DNA from: HXMU1420-13 sp965601825
Lineage (GTDB): Bacteria > Bacteroidota > Rhodothermia > Balneolales > Balneolaceae
NCBI GenBank assembly: GCA_965601825.1
Contig: OZ271839.1
Location: forward strand, 1,674,001-1,738,000
Direction: 5' to 3'
Length of the DNA: 64,000 nucleotides
Numbering within the stretch: position 1 is the first letter of the stretch; each line of letters opens with the position of its first letter. Below the pieces are notes generated by a model. It was not told where the DNA came from, did not search any database, and saw nothing but the letters and a program-made list of their open reading frames with translations. The position numbers and the translations under genes were made by a program. Positions 26,752-35,043 of this stretch are shown one piece after another.

Positions 26752-28088
26752 TGGCAAAAACAAAAATTCAGTTTCAATGCACTTCATGTGGACATACTTC
26801 ACCAAAGTGGTTGGGTAGTTGTCCTAGTTGCGGTGATTGGAATACTTTTGTTGAGGTAGCTACATCCACAAAAAAAGAGGTAGAGCATAAAGCAAAAGTA
26901 GCAGGAATTGACTCTGCCGGAAGTCCCCAAAAGTTAAATGAAGTTGAGACTTCCGAGAAATCAAGGTTCTTAAGTAATATCTCAGAGTTTGATCGGGTAC
27001 TTGGAGGAGGTTTTTTACCAGGATCATACATTTTGATCGGTGGTGAACCGGGTGTCGGAAAAAGTACGCTTACACTTCAAATTGCTAAATCTAACCCTGA
27101 TCTAAAGATTCTGTATTGTGCAGGTGAAGAATCAGCTGGTCAGATTAAGCAACGAGCACAACGGCTTGGAGTCCAGTCAGACAACTTGTTGATCTACAAT
27201 GAAACTCAAGTCGACCTGATCATCGAAGAAGCTCAAAAAGTAAATCCTGATTTGTTGATTGTAGATTCGATTCAAACTGTTTACCGAACTGAGCTTTCAA
27301 GTATGCCGGGTTCGATTCAGCAGGTGAAAGAATGTGCAGCATTATTTCAGCAGGTGGCCAAGAAGAAGAATATTACTACACTAGTCATTGGTCATGTTAC
27401 CAAAGATGGAGATATAGCTGGTCCAAGAGTACTAGAACATATGGTTGATACCGTTCTTCAGTTTGAAGGAGATAAAAACTACACTTATCGACTTCTGCGT
27501 AGTTTAAAAAACCGTTTTGGTCCGGCGCAGGAAGTTGGAGTTTTCCAAATGGTTGAAAACGGGTTACATGAAGTGTCGAATCCATCAGAATTATTCTTGT
27601 CTGACAAAACGGAAGGAGTGAGTGGAAATGCGATTGTTTGTACAATGGAAGGTTCAAGACCATTATTGATTGAAGTTCAGGCACTTGCTACTCCAACCAG
27701 TTTTGGTACACCACAAAGGACAGCGAATGGATTCGATCGAAATCGATTACTATTGTTACTAGCAGTTTTAGAAAAAAGAGCAGGCTTCAGTTTTGCCAAT
27801 CAGGATGTGTATTTAAATGTGGCCGGCGGTTTTCGATTAAGTGATCCGGCAGGAGATTTAGGTGTATGCTGCGCACTGGTATCCAGTTTGATTGACAAGG
27901 CGATTGATCAAAGAACAGCTTTTGTTGGAGAAGTTGGTTTAGCGGGAGAGGTGAGATCAGTTCCACATATCGAACAGCGATTAAAGGAAGCTTCGAAGCT
28001 TGGGTTTTCCGAAAGCATTGCTCCAATCTTTAAAAATGGCTCCGGAGTGAGGTATGTTCAGGATGCCATAAAAAAAGCCCTCAGATAA
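26751..28088 (+). CDS. radA: DNA repair protein RadA
   Basis: RadA is a branch-migrating ATPase of homologous recombination. The 445-aa protein has an N-terminal C4 zinc finger (C10, C13, C24, C27), Walker A GGEPGVGKST (97-106), the RadA-specific KNRFGPAQE motif and a C-terminal Lon-like domain (about 290-445, without a need for protease activity). The start is GTG, overlapping the upstream TAG (TAGTG). Its last codons form part of a hairpin that seems to terminate the convergent rpsU transcript. Confidence 0.96.
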   Translation: MAKTKIQFQCTSCGHTSPKWLGSCPSCGDWNTFVEVATSTKKEVEHKAKVAGIDSAGSPQKLNEVETSEKSRFLSNISEFDRVLGGGFLPGSYILIGGEPGVGKSTLTLQIAKSNPDLKILYCAGEESAGQIKQRAQRLGVQSDNLLIYNETQVDLIIEEAQKVNPDLLIVDSIQTVYRTELSSMPGSIQQVKECAALFQQVAKKKNITTLVIGHVTKDGDIAGPRVLEHMVDTVLQFEGDKNYTYRLLRSLKNRFGPAQEVGVFQMVENGLHEVSNPSELFLSDKTEGVSGNAIVCTMEGSRPLLIEVQALATPTSFGTPQRTANGFDRNRLLLLLAVLEKRAGFSFANQDVYLNVAGGFRLSDPAGDLGVCCALVSSLIDKAIDQRTAFVGEVGLAGEVRSVPHIEQRLKEASKLGFSESIAPIFKNGSGVRYVQDAIKKALR

Positions 28089-28100
28089 TCTGAGAGCTTT
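28070..28100 (-). terminator. rpsU terminator embedded in the radA 3' end
   Basis: AAAGCCCTCAGAT (28074-28086) pairs with ATCTGAGAGCTTT (28088-28100) with one mismatch. The A run at 28070-28076 gives a U tract only for leftward transcription. The left arm is the coding end of radA. Confidence 0.75.
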
Positions 28101-28137
28101 CAAATTCGTGAAACAACGAATTAAATCTACCAAATAA

Positions 28138-28332
28138 TTAGTAGTTGTCACGCTGACGGCGACGCTGTTCGCGAACGGCTTTTTTCATAGCCTCGCGCTT
28201 TTCAATAGATGGTTTTGTAAACTGCTGACGGTCTTTGTATTCATTCAAAATCCGAGAGCGAGTTATCATCTTCTTGAAACGATTGATCGCACGTTCAACA
28301 CTTTCGTTGTCTTTAACTTCAACGCCTAGCAT
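28138..28332 (-). CDS. rpsU: 30S ribosomal protein S21
   Basis: This 64-aa basic protein has the S21 core NESVERAINRFKKMITRSRIL and the Arg/Lys-rich tail EAMKKAVREQRRRQRDNY. It joins the small subunit near the 16S 3' end. AGGAAGTGAGG lies just before the ATG. It is convergent with radA, with a shared hairpin at 28070-28100, and divergent from the DUF3667 gene. Confidence 0.96.
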   Translation of the reverse strand: MLGVEVKDNESVERAINRFKKMITRSRILNEYKDRQQFTKPSIEKREAMKKAVREQRRRQRDNY

Positions 28333-28440
28333 TGAGCCTCACTTCCTTTCATTAGGTTATTTCCCATAATCGGGAACTAGCAAGATACAAAAAATTGTAT
28401 TTTTATGGGATAATTAATTGTAATAGGGTATCAAGGACAG

Positions 28441-29211
28441 ATGAAGGGACAAAACGAAGAGCAAAAAGCAGAAGTTCAGGAAAAGAATATTTTTGAAGAT
28501 TTAGTAGGAGATATTTTAAGTCTTGAAAGAGGTTTGCCTGCGACTTTCTTAACCATGCTTAAATCACCGGGAAGTGTGATTAACAGTTATTTCGCTGACG
28601 ATAAGCTGTTTGTTAGTCCATTCAAATACACCATATTTATTTTGGCCGTTGTAACTCTAATCAATACAACATTTGTTGATTACGAAGCATTAATGGAAGC
28701 TGCTGCACAAGCTGGTACCGATTCAGTCGAGGAGATGAATGAGAATTTGAAGCAGTTGGATGAAGTCTCCGGTTTAAATTTCACAGGTTTCTTAACTGCA
28801 ATGAAAGACGTTTCGGTTGGACTTCTAACCAAATATAGTCAGGTTTTTTATATCCTTGTAATGGCACCATTATTAGCCTTTTCAAGTAGACTATTCTTTA
28901 AGAAGATCAAGCCAAAGTTTACACATCATTATGTGATGATGCTTTATTCGGTTGCAACATTTGCCGTGTTCTCATTGTTAATGCTGCCCATGTTGGTTAT
29001 CCCCGATCTAATTTGGGTTCAAACAGTGCTATCATCAATATTGTTAATGGTCTTCATGATGTATGTTCAAATCAAATACCTCGATTTAAAAGGTTTTGAT
29101 GGGTATATGATGAGTTTCTTGAGCTTCCTAATCGGTTACTTACTCTACTTTATAGGTACATTTATAGTACAAGTAATTGGAGGAATAATCCTAGTTATTG
29201 TAAGGAGTTGA
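28441..29211 (+). CDS. DUF3667-type membrane protein lacking its zinc ribbon
   Basis: This 256-aa protein has a charged cytoplasmic N-terminus, then NIFEDLVGDILSLERGLPAT and SPGSVINSYFADDKLFVSPF, the amphipathic block typical of DUF3667. Five hydrophobic spans follow (about 60-78, 138-156, 168-190, 195-215, 228-253). Most relatives begin with a CxxC...CxxCG ribbon, which is absent here. An AAGGACAG site precedes the ATG. Its 3' end overlaps the convergent TIGR02757 gene by 17 bases. Function is unknown. Confidence 0.78.
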   Translation: MKGQNEEQKAEVQEKNIFEDLVGDILSLERGLPATFLTMLKSPGSVINSYFADDKLFVSPFKYTIFILAVVTLINTTFVDYEALMEAAAQAGTDSVEEMNENLKQLDEVSGLNFTGFLTAMKDVSVGLLTKYSQVFYILVMAPLLAFSSRLFFKKIKPKFTHHYVMMLYSVATFAVFSLLMLPMLVIPDLIWVQTVLSSILLMVFMMYVQIKYLDLKGFDGYMMSFLSFLIGYLLYFIGTFIVQVIGGIILVIVRS

Positions 29212-30031
29212 TATAGAATCTTTCATCGACTAGCTCAGGTCGAATTCCTAACCCAAATAAAGGGTAATCATATTTAGCAGGGTCATTTGGATCAAGAATG
29301 ATGAGTTTTTCCTGAAGTTCAAGAACTGATTTCCAGTCATTTTGATGACGAGATAAAAGACCTAATGCTCTGGCTTGACGAGCAACATGTACATCCAATG
29401 GGATTTTTAATTCTGATGGAGCCATGAAATTCATTGTACCTAAATCCACAATACTTTTTCTGATGCACCATCTTAGATACATGTAGAGCCTTTTTGCAGA
29501 ACTATTCTTTTCAGGATTTGCGATGTGTTTTCTTGATCGCTGTGGAGTTTCCGGATGGAACTCAAAAAATCGTTGATGGAAAACAGCCATCAATTCACGG
29601 TTTTCTCTTTTCGATTGTTGATAACAATCCGACCAAAATCCTTCAAAAGATCTAAACTCATTTATTGCAGATTGTAAAGCTCGGATAATCCAGTAAATAT
29701 CTTCAGGTTTGAAGGTGCGATGTTTGAATCCATTCAAAACAGCTGCATCAGAATCCGTGAAATTTTGAATGAAGTCAGCAGGTCGATAATTCATTCGGTT
29801 CAACAAGTCATCCACTTTAGCAATTACAATATCACGACGTCCCCATGCCATTATTGCTGCAAAAAAACCTGCCAGTTCCTGATCGTTTTTCTCTTCAAAA
29901 CCATGCATAAATTGAATAGGATCAGATTCTATATATCCTTCAATTTCAACATCTTCAAAAATTTGATCCAAAAAGGGTTTGAGTTCAAGGAGCTTCTTTT
30001 TGGAAAGGAGTTTGAGTTTTTTCTTTTTCAA
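29195..30031 (-). CDS. TIGR02757 family protein (DUF2400)
   Basis: This 278-aa basic, helical cytoplasmic protein has the family blocks FFAAIMAWGRRDIVIAKVDD (about 56-75), LRWCIRKSIVDLGTM and SELKIPLDVHVARQARALGL (about 203-225). The last block resembles the helix-hairpin-helix/Asp region of DNA glycosylases, with D215 at the matching place. The family is widespread in Bacteroidota and uncharacterised as far as I know. Its start overlaps the mutY stop by 4 bases, so cotranslation and a DNA-repair role are plausible. Confidence 0.82.
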   Translation of the reverse strand: MKKKKLKLLSKKKLLELKPFLDQIFEDVEIEGYIESDPIQFMHGFEEKNDQELAGFFAAIMAWGRRDIVIAKVDDLLNRMNYRPADFIQNFTDSDAAVLNGFKHRTFKPEDIYWIIRALQSAINEFRSFEGFWSDCYQQSKRENRELMAVFHQRFFEFHPETPQRSRKHIANPEKNSSAKRLYMYLRWCIRKSIVDLGTMNFMAPSELKIPLDVHVARQARALGLLSRHQNDWKSVLELQEKLIILDPNDPAKYDYPLFGLGIRPELVDERFYINSLQ

Positions 30032-31134
30032 AGTCCCAAATCTCCTTGTTCTTTCCCCATTAATCTCTCTGTCAGTTGCTTATTCGCTTTTGGGAAAGGG
30101 AATTCTTCTAGTTCTGAAATCTCAACCCAGCGAATTTCCTGGCTTGATTTGGGAGAAGGCTCACCTTGAATTAACCTACACAAAAAAGCATGCATAGTGA
30201 TGGAAAAGTGAGAATACACATGTTTCAACTTCATGAATTCTTTGTAAGCTTTTACTTCAACTCCAAGTTCTTCCTGTAATTCTCTTTCTACCGTTTGTTG
30301 GATCGTTTCTCCATCTTCTTGTTTGCCTCCAGGAAACTCCCAAAGTCCACCAAGCATGGCGTCCTCTGGTCGAAGTGCGATTAAGACCTTTCCATTTTCG
30401 TGTTCAATAATTCCAACGCCGATGTGTTTATGTGGTTTTTTCTTAGCAGGTGACTTATAAGGTATCGAATCCGTTTTTGCGGTTTTATTCGCTATACAAT
30501 CAAATGAAATTGGGCAGTTTGTGCAATCAGGGTTGGTTGGTTTACAAACAGTTGAACCGATTTCCATCAAACCCTGATTAAAATCAGCCGGGAAATCATG
30601 GCTAATTAACTGATCGACATGAGATTGAACTAACTTTGTAGTCTTTGTGGATCGAACATCATTTTCAATTCCATAATATCGAGTGATGACCCGAATCACG
30701 TTGCCATCAACTACCGCATTTGGTTTATCGAAAGCGATACTTGTAATCGCAGCTGCTGAATATGGTCCAATACCTTTTAATTTGATGATCTCATCATATT
30801 CTTCGGGAAGATTGCCGGCATAATCAGCTACAATGGATTTCGAAGCTGCATGCAAGTTTCTGGCTCGACTGTAATAACCGAGTCCTTCCCAGGCTTTCAT
30901 AACACGTTGTTGCTCGGCTTCAGCTAAATCAAATACAGTGGGAAATTCGCCGATAAATCTTTCAAAGTATGGCCATGCCTGATCAACGCGTGTTTGCTGG
31001 AGCATGATTTCTGATATCCAGATTTTATAAGGATCCTTGGTCTCTCGCCATGGCATAGGACGCTTATGCTCAGCATACCAATCTAATATTGCCTGGGTAA
31101 ATTGTATGTTTTTCGATTTGATTGATGAGGTCAT
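30028..31134 (-). CDS. mutY: A/G-specific adenine DNA glycosylase MutY
   Basis: It removes adenine mispaired with 8-oxoguanine. The 368-aa protein has the catalytic E42 in SEIMLQQTRV, the helix-hairpin-helix LKGIGPYSAAAI with D143 in VVDGNVIRV, and the iron-sulfur ligands C197, C204, C207 and C213 in exact C-X6-C-X2-C-X5-C spacing. The C-terminal NUDIX-like domain that reads 8-oxoG is present (ALRPEDAMLGGLWEFPGG). It overlaps the TIGR02757 gene by 4 bases. Confidence 0.96.
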   Translation of the reverse strand: MTSSIKSKNIQFTQAILDWYAEHKRPMPWRETKDPYKIWISEIMLQQTRVDQAWPYFERFIGEFPTVFDLAEAEQQRVMKAWEGLGYYSRARNLHAASKSIVADYAGNLPEEYDEIIKLKGIGPYSAAAITSIAFDKPNAVVDGNVIRVITRYYGIENDVRSTKTTKLVQSHVDQLISHDFPADFNQGLMEIGSTVCKPTNPDCTNCPISFDCIANKTAKTDSIPYKSPAKKKPHKHIGVGIIEHENGKVLIALRPEDAMLGGLWEFPGGKQEDGETIQQTVERELQEELGVEVKAYKEFMKLKHVYSHFSITMHAFLCRLIQGEPSPKSSQEIRWVEISELEEFPFPKANKQLTERLMGKEQGDLGL

Positions 31135-31154
31135 AATAGGGGGCGCTTCATTTT

Positions 31155-31260
31155 AACCCCACCCCAACCCTCACCTTGATAAGGGGAGGATGCTCTATAA
31201 TGGTTGTCAGGCTTAAAAATAAAGTCCTCCCCCTTTAGAAGGGGGAGATAGAGGGGGTGT
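31155..31260. repeat. G/C-rich interspersed palindromic repeat
   Basis: Two 36-base arms (31155-31190 and 31225-31260) are partly complementary, and each carries its own hairpin: CCTT-GAT-AAGG in the left arm and CCCCCTT-TAG-AAGGGGG in the right. The strongly skewed C-rich then G-rich strands stand out from the AT-rich surroundings. The layout matches the interspersed CCCCCTCT...AAAGGGGGAGGA palindromes of Bacteroidota. It fills the gap between mutY and the propeller gene. Confidence 0.8.
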
Positions 31261-31274
31261 TTCATTAATGAATA

Positions 31275-32798
31275 TTATTCGCCTCGAGTGATGTTTACCA
31301 CATTAAAAGTGACGTCAATCGAAGCCGCAGTTCCTTGTTCATCTGTTGCAACGATTCTAAACGTCTGTTCACCCAGTTGTCGTTCAGTCGGAGTCCATGA
31401 AAATAAACCTGTTCGTTCATTTAAAGTTGAACCGGTAGGAAGATCAACTCCCAAGTATCTGATCAGAGTACTTGAAGGATTTTCAGGATCGATAGCATTG
31501 AAGTTGAGTTCATAAGGATCATTAACAGCGATGGTAGATCCTCTAACGGGGCTAAAGCGAGGAGGAGCATTAAATGTTTTGATTTCGACTGTGAAACTAG
31601 TGCTATCAATATCACCTGCCGAATTTGTTGCGATGATTGTAAAAGGTGTCACACCAATTTGATTGACAGATGGCTGCCAGAATAATCCCTGTTTTTTAAC
31701 CTGAGCATTTGCAACACTTGAACGATAAGTGAAGGTAACATCATCCAAATCTCCTCTTTCCAGTTCTAATCCAAGAAGAATAGGTTGAGGAAATGTAAGT
31801 GTGATATTTGGGATATTTTTTAATTCGAACCCGCCGGAATCATTGTTTCGATTTGTTGAAACAGTTTCATTATTCGACTCGATTAATGGTCCAATTCGAT
31901 CAAAAATAGAAATCCATGCGGCACTATCACTTTTGGTGATAAAATTACCAGCCGATGTTTCCGCCTGCCATAATTTGAATGACTGATTCTCTTGCGACAG
32001 CCATATTTGATCATTCTCCGATCGAACTAAAATATCTGTTCCAATTCGAATTATGTTATCAACCTGTGAATCTACTGATCCCAGTTTTCTTCCAATTCCA
32101 TTTGTAGTAATTGAATAAATATCACCGGATTCTGATGATCCCCAAATTTCATCATCTTGAATAAAAAGGCGATGTATGCTCTCTCTTAAATCAACACTTG
32201 ATGTATGATTCAATGCACCTTCTTCCATCTTAAAAAGATGAATTCGATCATCATCACTTAAAACGAATAATTGATTTGCGATAGTAGAAGAAGCAACATC
32301 CAAAACAGCTGAACGACCAATTATCCCATTTGCAATAATTACTGGATCAGTATCAAAAATATCCGGATCTGTTAGTGAAAGCTCGCCTAAACCCTCTGTG
32401 TTTAAAGCAATGAATAATTTATCGCTTAATCTTGCTACACCTAAAGGAGGCACAGGAAGTTGAGTGGATGAAAAGACTCCAAGAACAGAGGTTGGTTCAA
32501 GCACGGTTAATCGTCTTGAATCACCATAGAGGTAACCAAATCGTATGTCGGATTCTAATTGATCTCCTCGGCGTTGCATGCCTGAGGAAGTGTAAAGCCA
32601 TTGCAATGAATCAGCGTGGATTCGAAAAACAGCCATTCCTTCCAGTTCAGATAACACATATAAGTGTGAAGATGACGCTTCCATGGATTTCACATTCGAA
32701 ATCTCAATTAAATTTGAGAAATCCTGTACCCACTGGCTTTGAACAAGCTTTGGAGTAATCAAAAAGATGAATAAAAGTATAATTCGGGTTTGTCGCAT
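31275..32798 (-). CDS. Secreted beta-propeller protein with C-terminal Ig/cadherin-like domains
   Basis: This 507-aa protein has a signal peptide ending near VQSQW. Residues 30-300 are short beta-rich units (LYVLSELEGMAVFRI, LFIALNTEGLGEL, LFVLSDDDRIHLF) that look like propeller blades. Residues about 325-505 contain two putative Ig-like repeats ending in FTIIATNSAGD and FRIVATDEQGTAAS, each with a GLFxWxP strand. It ends without a recognisable T9SS sorting domain. It is secreted or periplasmic; function unknown. It is followed by a palindromic repeat and preceded by the SDR gene 12 bases upstream. Confidence 0.75.
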   Translation of the reverse strand: MRQTRIILLFIFLITPKLVQSQWVQDFSNLIEISNVKSMEASSSHLYVLSELEGMAVFRIHADSLQWLYTSSGMQRRGDQLESDIRFGYLYGDSRRLTVLEPTSVLGVFSSTQLPVPPLGVARLSDKLFIALNTEGLGELSLTDPDIFDTDPVIIANGIIGRSAVLDVASSTIANQLFVLSDDDRIHLFKMEEGALNHTSSVDLRESIHRLFIQDDEIWGSSESGDIYSITTNGIGRKLGSVDSQVDNIIRIGTDILVRSENDQIWLSQENQSFKLWQAETSAGNFITKSDSAAWISIFDRIGPLIESNNETVSTNRNNDSGGFELKNIPNITLTFPQPILLGLELERGDLDDVTFTYRSSVANAQVKKQGLFWQPSVNQIGVTPFTIIATNSAGDIDSTSFTVEIKTFNAPPRFSPVRGSTIAVNDPYELNFNAIDPENPSSTLIRYLGVDLPTGSTLNERTGLFSWTPTERQLGEQTFRIVATDEQGTAASIDVTFNVVNITRGE

Positions 32799-32810
32799 AT
32801 AATATGTCTG

Positions 32811-33788
32811 TTATAACCAATTATGGTTTTTATACCATCGAATGGTTCTGGAAATACCTTCTTCTAAAGAGACCTTAGGGGCGTAATTCAACTCGTTTTT
32901 TGCCTTATCTGATGAACATACCCATTCGTGAATCATTTCGTTAGCTTTTTCTTCATTTAAAATTGGGTATTTCCCAAAAACTGCCGCTCCTTTCTCAATA
33001 TATTTTGAAAGCTTTTTGATCCACTTTGGTTTTAATTTAATTGGTACAGCCTTTATTCCTGTCACGATGGAAGTGATTTCACGAATTTGATTCCAAGAAT
33101 AAGCGTCGTTCATTCCACCCATAAAGTAGGTATGAATTCCTTCATTTTGAATCTCTGATGCTTTGATAATTCCATCAACAAGATCAGAAACATATACCAT
33201 GGATAACTTAGGTCGGTTCCCATTACCAACCATCGGGCAAATCCCTAATTTGAATGTTTTGAAGAATGTATAAATGTCAGTTTCTCGAGGTCCAAATACA
33301 GCAGGTGGACGTATTATTTTGATACTGTCGTGTTTACCTACAATTTCATGTATAATTTTTTCCATCTCCATTTTTGACTCTCCATACATACTGATGGGTT
33401 TAAATGGAGAATTCTCAACTACAGCTTTTTTTCTGCTTGGTCCGGTTGCTGCAAGAGATGATAGAATCACAATATTCTTAATTCCCTTTTTCTGAGCTAT
33501 TCGAATAAGGTTTTCTGTTGCATCAACATTTGCCCTTTGAAACTCCGACCATTTAGGTGCTCGCACAAGACCAGCTACATGGAATATCACATCTACTCCA
33601 TTCAAAGCGGACGAGATAGTTTGAAGATCAAAAAGATCGCCTGAGATTTTTATATATGGTTTTCCAGAAAGCCATTTTTCATCATTTCTGACGAGGGAGC
33701 GTACCTCTGAATACTTTTTAGAATCCAAAAGTGAATCAACAAGATGACTTCCAACAAATCCGGTACCACCGGTAACAAAGGCTTTCAT
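32811..33788 (-). CDS. NAD-dependent epimerase/dehydratase (extended SDR), possible ketosphinganine/ketoceramide reductase
   Basis: This 325-aa cytoplasmic protein has the dinucleotide motif GGTGFVGS (7-14), the catalytic serine near S111, and Y135/K139 in YGESK. RPPAVFGPRE marks the extended SDR group. The annotation by domain alone would be sugar epimerase, but position opens another reading: it is divergent from two glycosyltransferases that precede serine palmitoyltransferase. In Caulobacter a protein of this class (CerR) reduces the 3-keto intermediate in ceramide synthesis. That role is inference. Confidence 0.8.
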   Translation of the reverse strand: MKAFVTGGTGFVGSHLVDSLLDSKKYSEVRSLVRNDEKWLSGKPYIKISGDLFDLQTISSALNGVDVIFHVAGLVRAPKWSEFQRANVDATENLIRIAQKKGIKNIVILSSLAATGPSRKKAVVENSPFKPISMYGESKMEMEKIIHEIVGKHDSIKIIRPPAVFGPRETDIYTFFKTFKLGICPMVGNGNRPKLSMVYVSDLVDGIIKASEIQNEGIHTYFMGGMNDAYSWNQIREITSIVTGIKAVPIKLKPKWIKKLSKYIEKGAAVFGKYPILNEEKANEMIHEWVCSSDKAKNELNYAPKVSLEEGISRTIRWYKNHNWL

Positions 33789-33833
33789 AAAGTCGTATAT
33801 TTGTCGGATTTTTTGAACATGGAACTTGTAATC

Positions 33834-33846
33834 ACGCAGGCTGCGT
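33834..33846. promoter_or_regulatory. 13-bp palindrome in divergent promoter region
   Basis: ACGCAG-G-CTGCGT is a perfect inverted repeat in the 100-base spacer between the SDR and the glycosyltransferase genes. TATATTTG at 33796-33803 is a possible rightward -7 element 30 bases before it. An operator role is possible but unsupported beyond position. Confidence 0.35.
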
Positions 33847-33888
33847 TTGGCTGAAAAGATACAAATCTACTTACTGCTTTTAAACTGA

Positions 33889-35043
33889 ATGAACGAACTG
33901 AGAGTAGCTTTATTTACTGGTAATTATAATCATATTCGAGATGGGGTTTCTCTCACACTAAATCGATTAGTAAAATATCTTGAAAGCCAAAATATACCGG
34001 TTTTGGTATTTGGACCTAGTATTAAAAACCCACCTATCGATCATGCAGGTGAACTTGTTGTAACTCCTTCAATTCCAATGTTAGTGCCGGGGCGTGATGA
34101 ATATAGAATTGCTACTCACTTTCCTAAATGGGCTAGAAAAAAGCTAGAAGAATTCAATCCAACATTAATACATGTTGCTACACCGGATGGATTAGGCAAT
34201 GGAGCATTGAAATGGGGAAAGAAGAATAAGGTTCCTGTAGTTTCCAGTTATCACACTCATTTTTTGAGCTACGCAAAGTACTATGCGTTTTTTTTGATGC
34301 CCGTGTTATATCCGGCAAAACTACATATGAGGAAATTCTACAAGCAAGTTGAACAAACGTATGTACCAACTCAATCAATGATTGAAGAATTAGGCAGAGA
34401 AGGTATTTTCTCTGATATGCGGATTTGGGCCAGAGGGATTGATTTAGAATTATTTCATCCATTTAAGAGAGATATGAGATGGCGCAGATCTGTTGGATTT
34501 GAAGATGATGAAATCGTAGTTAGCTTTGTGTCAAGACTTGTATGGGAAAAAGAATTGGGTACATACATAAAAGCAGTAAAAAACCTACAAGCTATACACC
34601 CAAAAGTAAGAGCCTTAGTCGTTGGTAATGGGCCTGCTCAGTCTGATGCAGAAAAACTACTGCCTGAAGCGCATTTTACCGGTTTTACTCAAGGAGAAGA
34701 ACTGGCAAGAGCTTATGCTAGCAGTGATATTTTTCTTTTTCCGTCTCATACAGAAACTTTTGGGAATGTAACCTTAGAAGCAATGGCAAGTGGATTACCT
34801 TGTTTAGTTGCAGATGCCATTGGAAGTAAATCTTTAGTGCGAAATGGGGTGAATGGATACTGGGCAGAAAAAGAAAATGTCGAAGACTTTACCGAAAAGT
34901 TGAAGTTGATAGTGGAGGATGAAAAAGGAAGAATTGAAATGGGGAAAAAATCGAGAGAGTTTTCTATGGAATATCAATGGGATTCCATCAATGGGGAATT
35001 AGTTGAAAACTATAAAGAAGCAATTGCCAATTATAAGCAATGA
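33889..35043 (+). CDS. GT4 glycosyltransferase (MgtA/SQD2-like)
   Basis: This 384-aa GT-B enzyme has an N-terminal half with RDGVSLTLNRL and SSYHTHFLSYAKYY, which resemble the lipid-mannosyl/sulfoquinovosyl transferase group. The C-terminal half carries the GT4 signature SHTETFGNVTLEAMASGLP, where two glutamates bind the nucleotide sugar. No membrane span is seen. It probably adds hexose from GDP- or UDP-sugar to a lipid at the cytoplasmic face. Its stop overlaps the next gene (ATGA). Neighbouring serine palmitoyltransferase makes ceramide a candidate acceptor, by inference. Confidence 0.87.
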   Translation: MNELRVALFTGNYNHIRDGVSLTLNRLVKYLESQNIPVLVFGPSIKNPPIDHAGELVVTPSIPMLVPGRDEYRIATHFPKWARKKLEEFNPTLIHVATPDGLGNGALKWGKKNKVPVVSSYHTHFLSYAKYYAFFLMPVLYPAKLHMRKFYKQVEQTYVPTQSMIEELGREGIFSDMRIWARGIDLELFHPFKRDMRWRRSVGFEDDEIVVSFVSRLVWEKELGTYIKAVKNLQAIHPKVRALVVGNGPAQSDAEKLLPEAHFTGFTQGEELARAYASSDIFLFPSHTETFGNVTLEAMASGLPCLVADAIGSKSLVRNGVNGYWAEKENVEDFTEKLKLIVEDEKGRIEMGKKSREFSMEYQWDSINGELVENYKEAIANYKQ

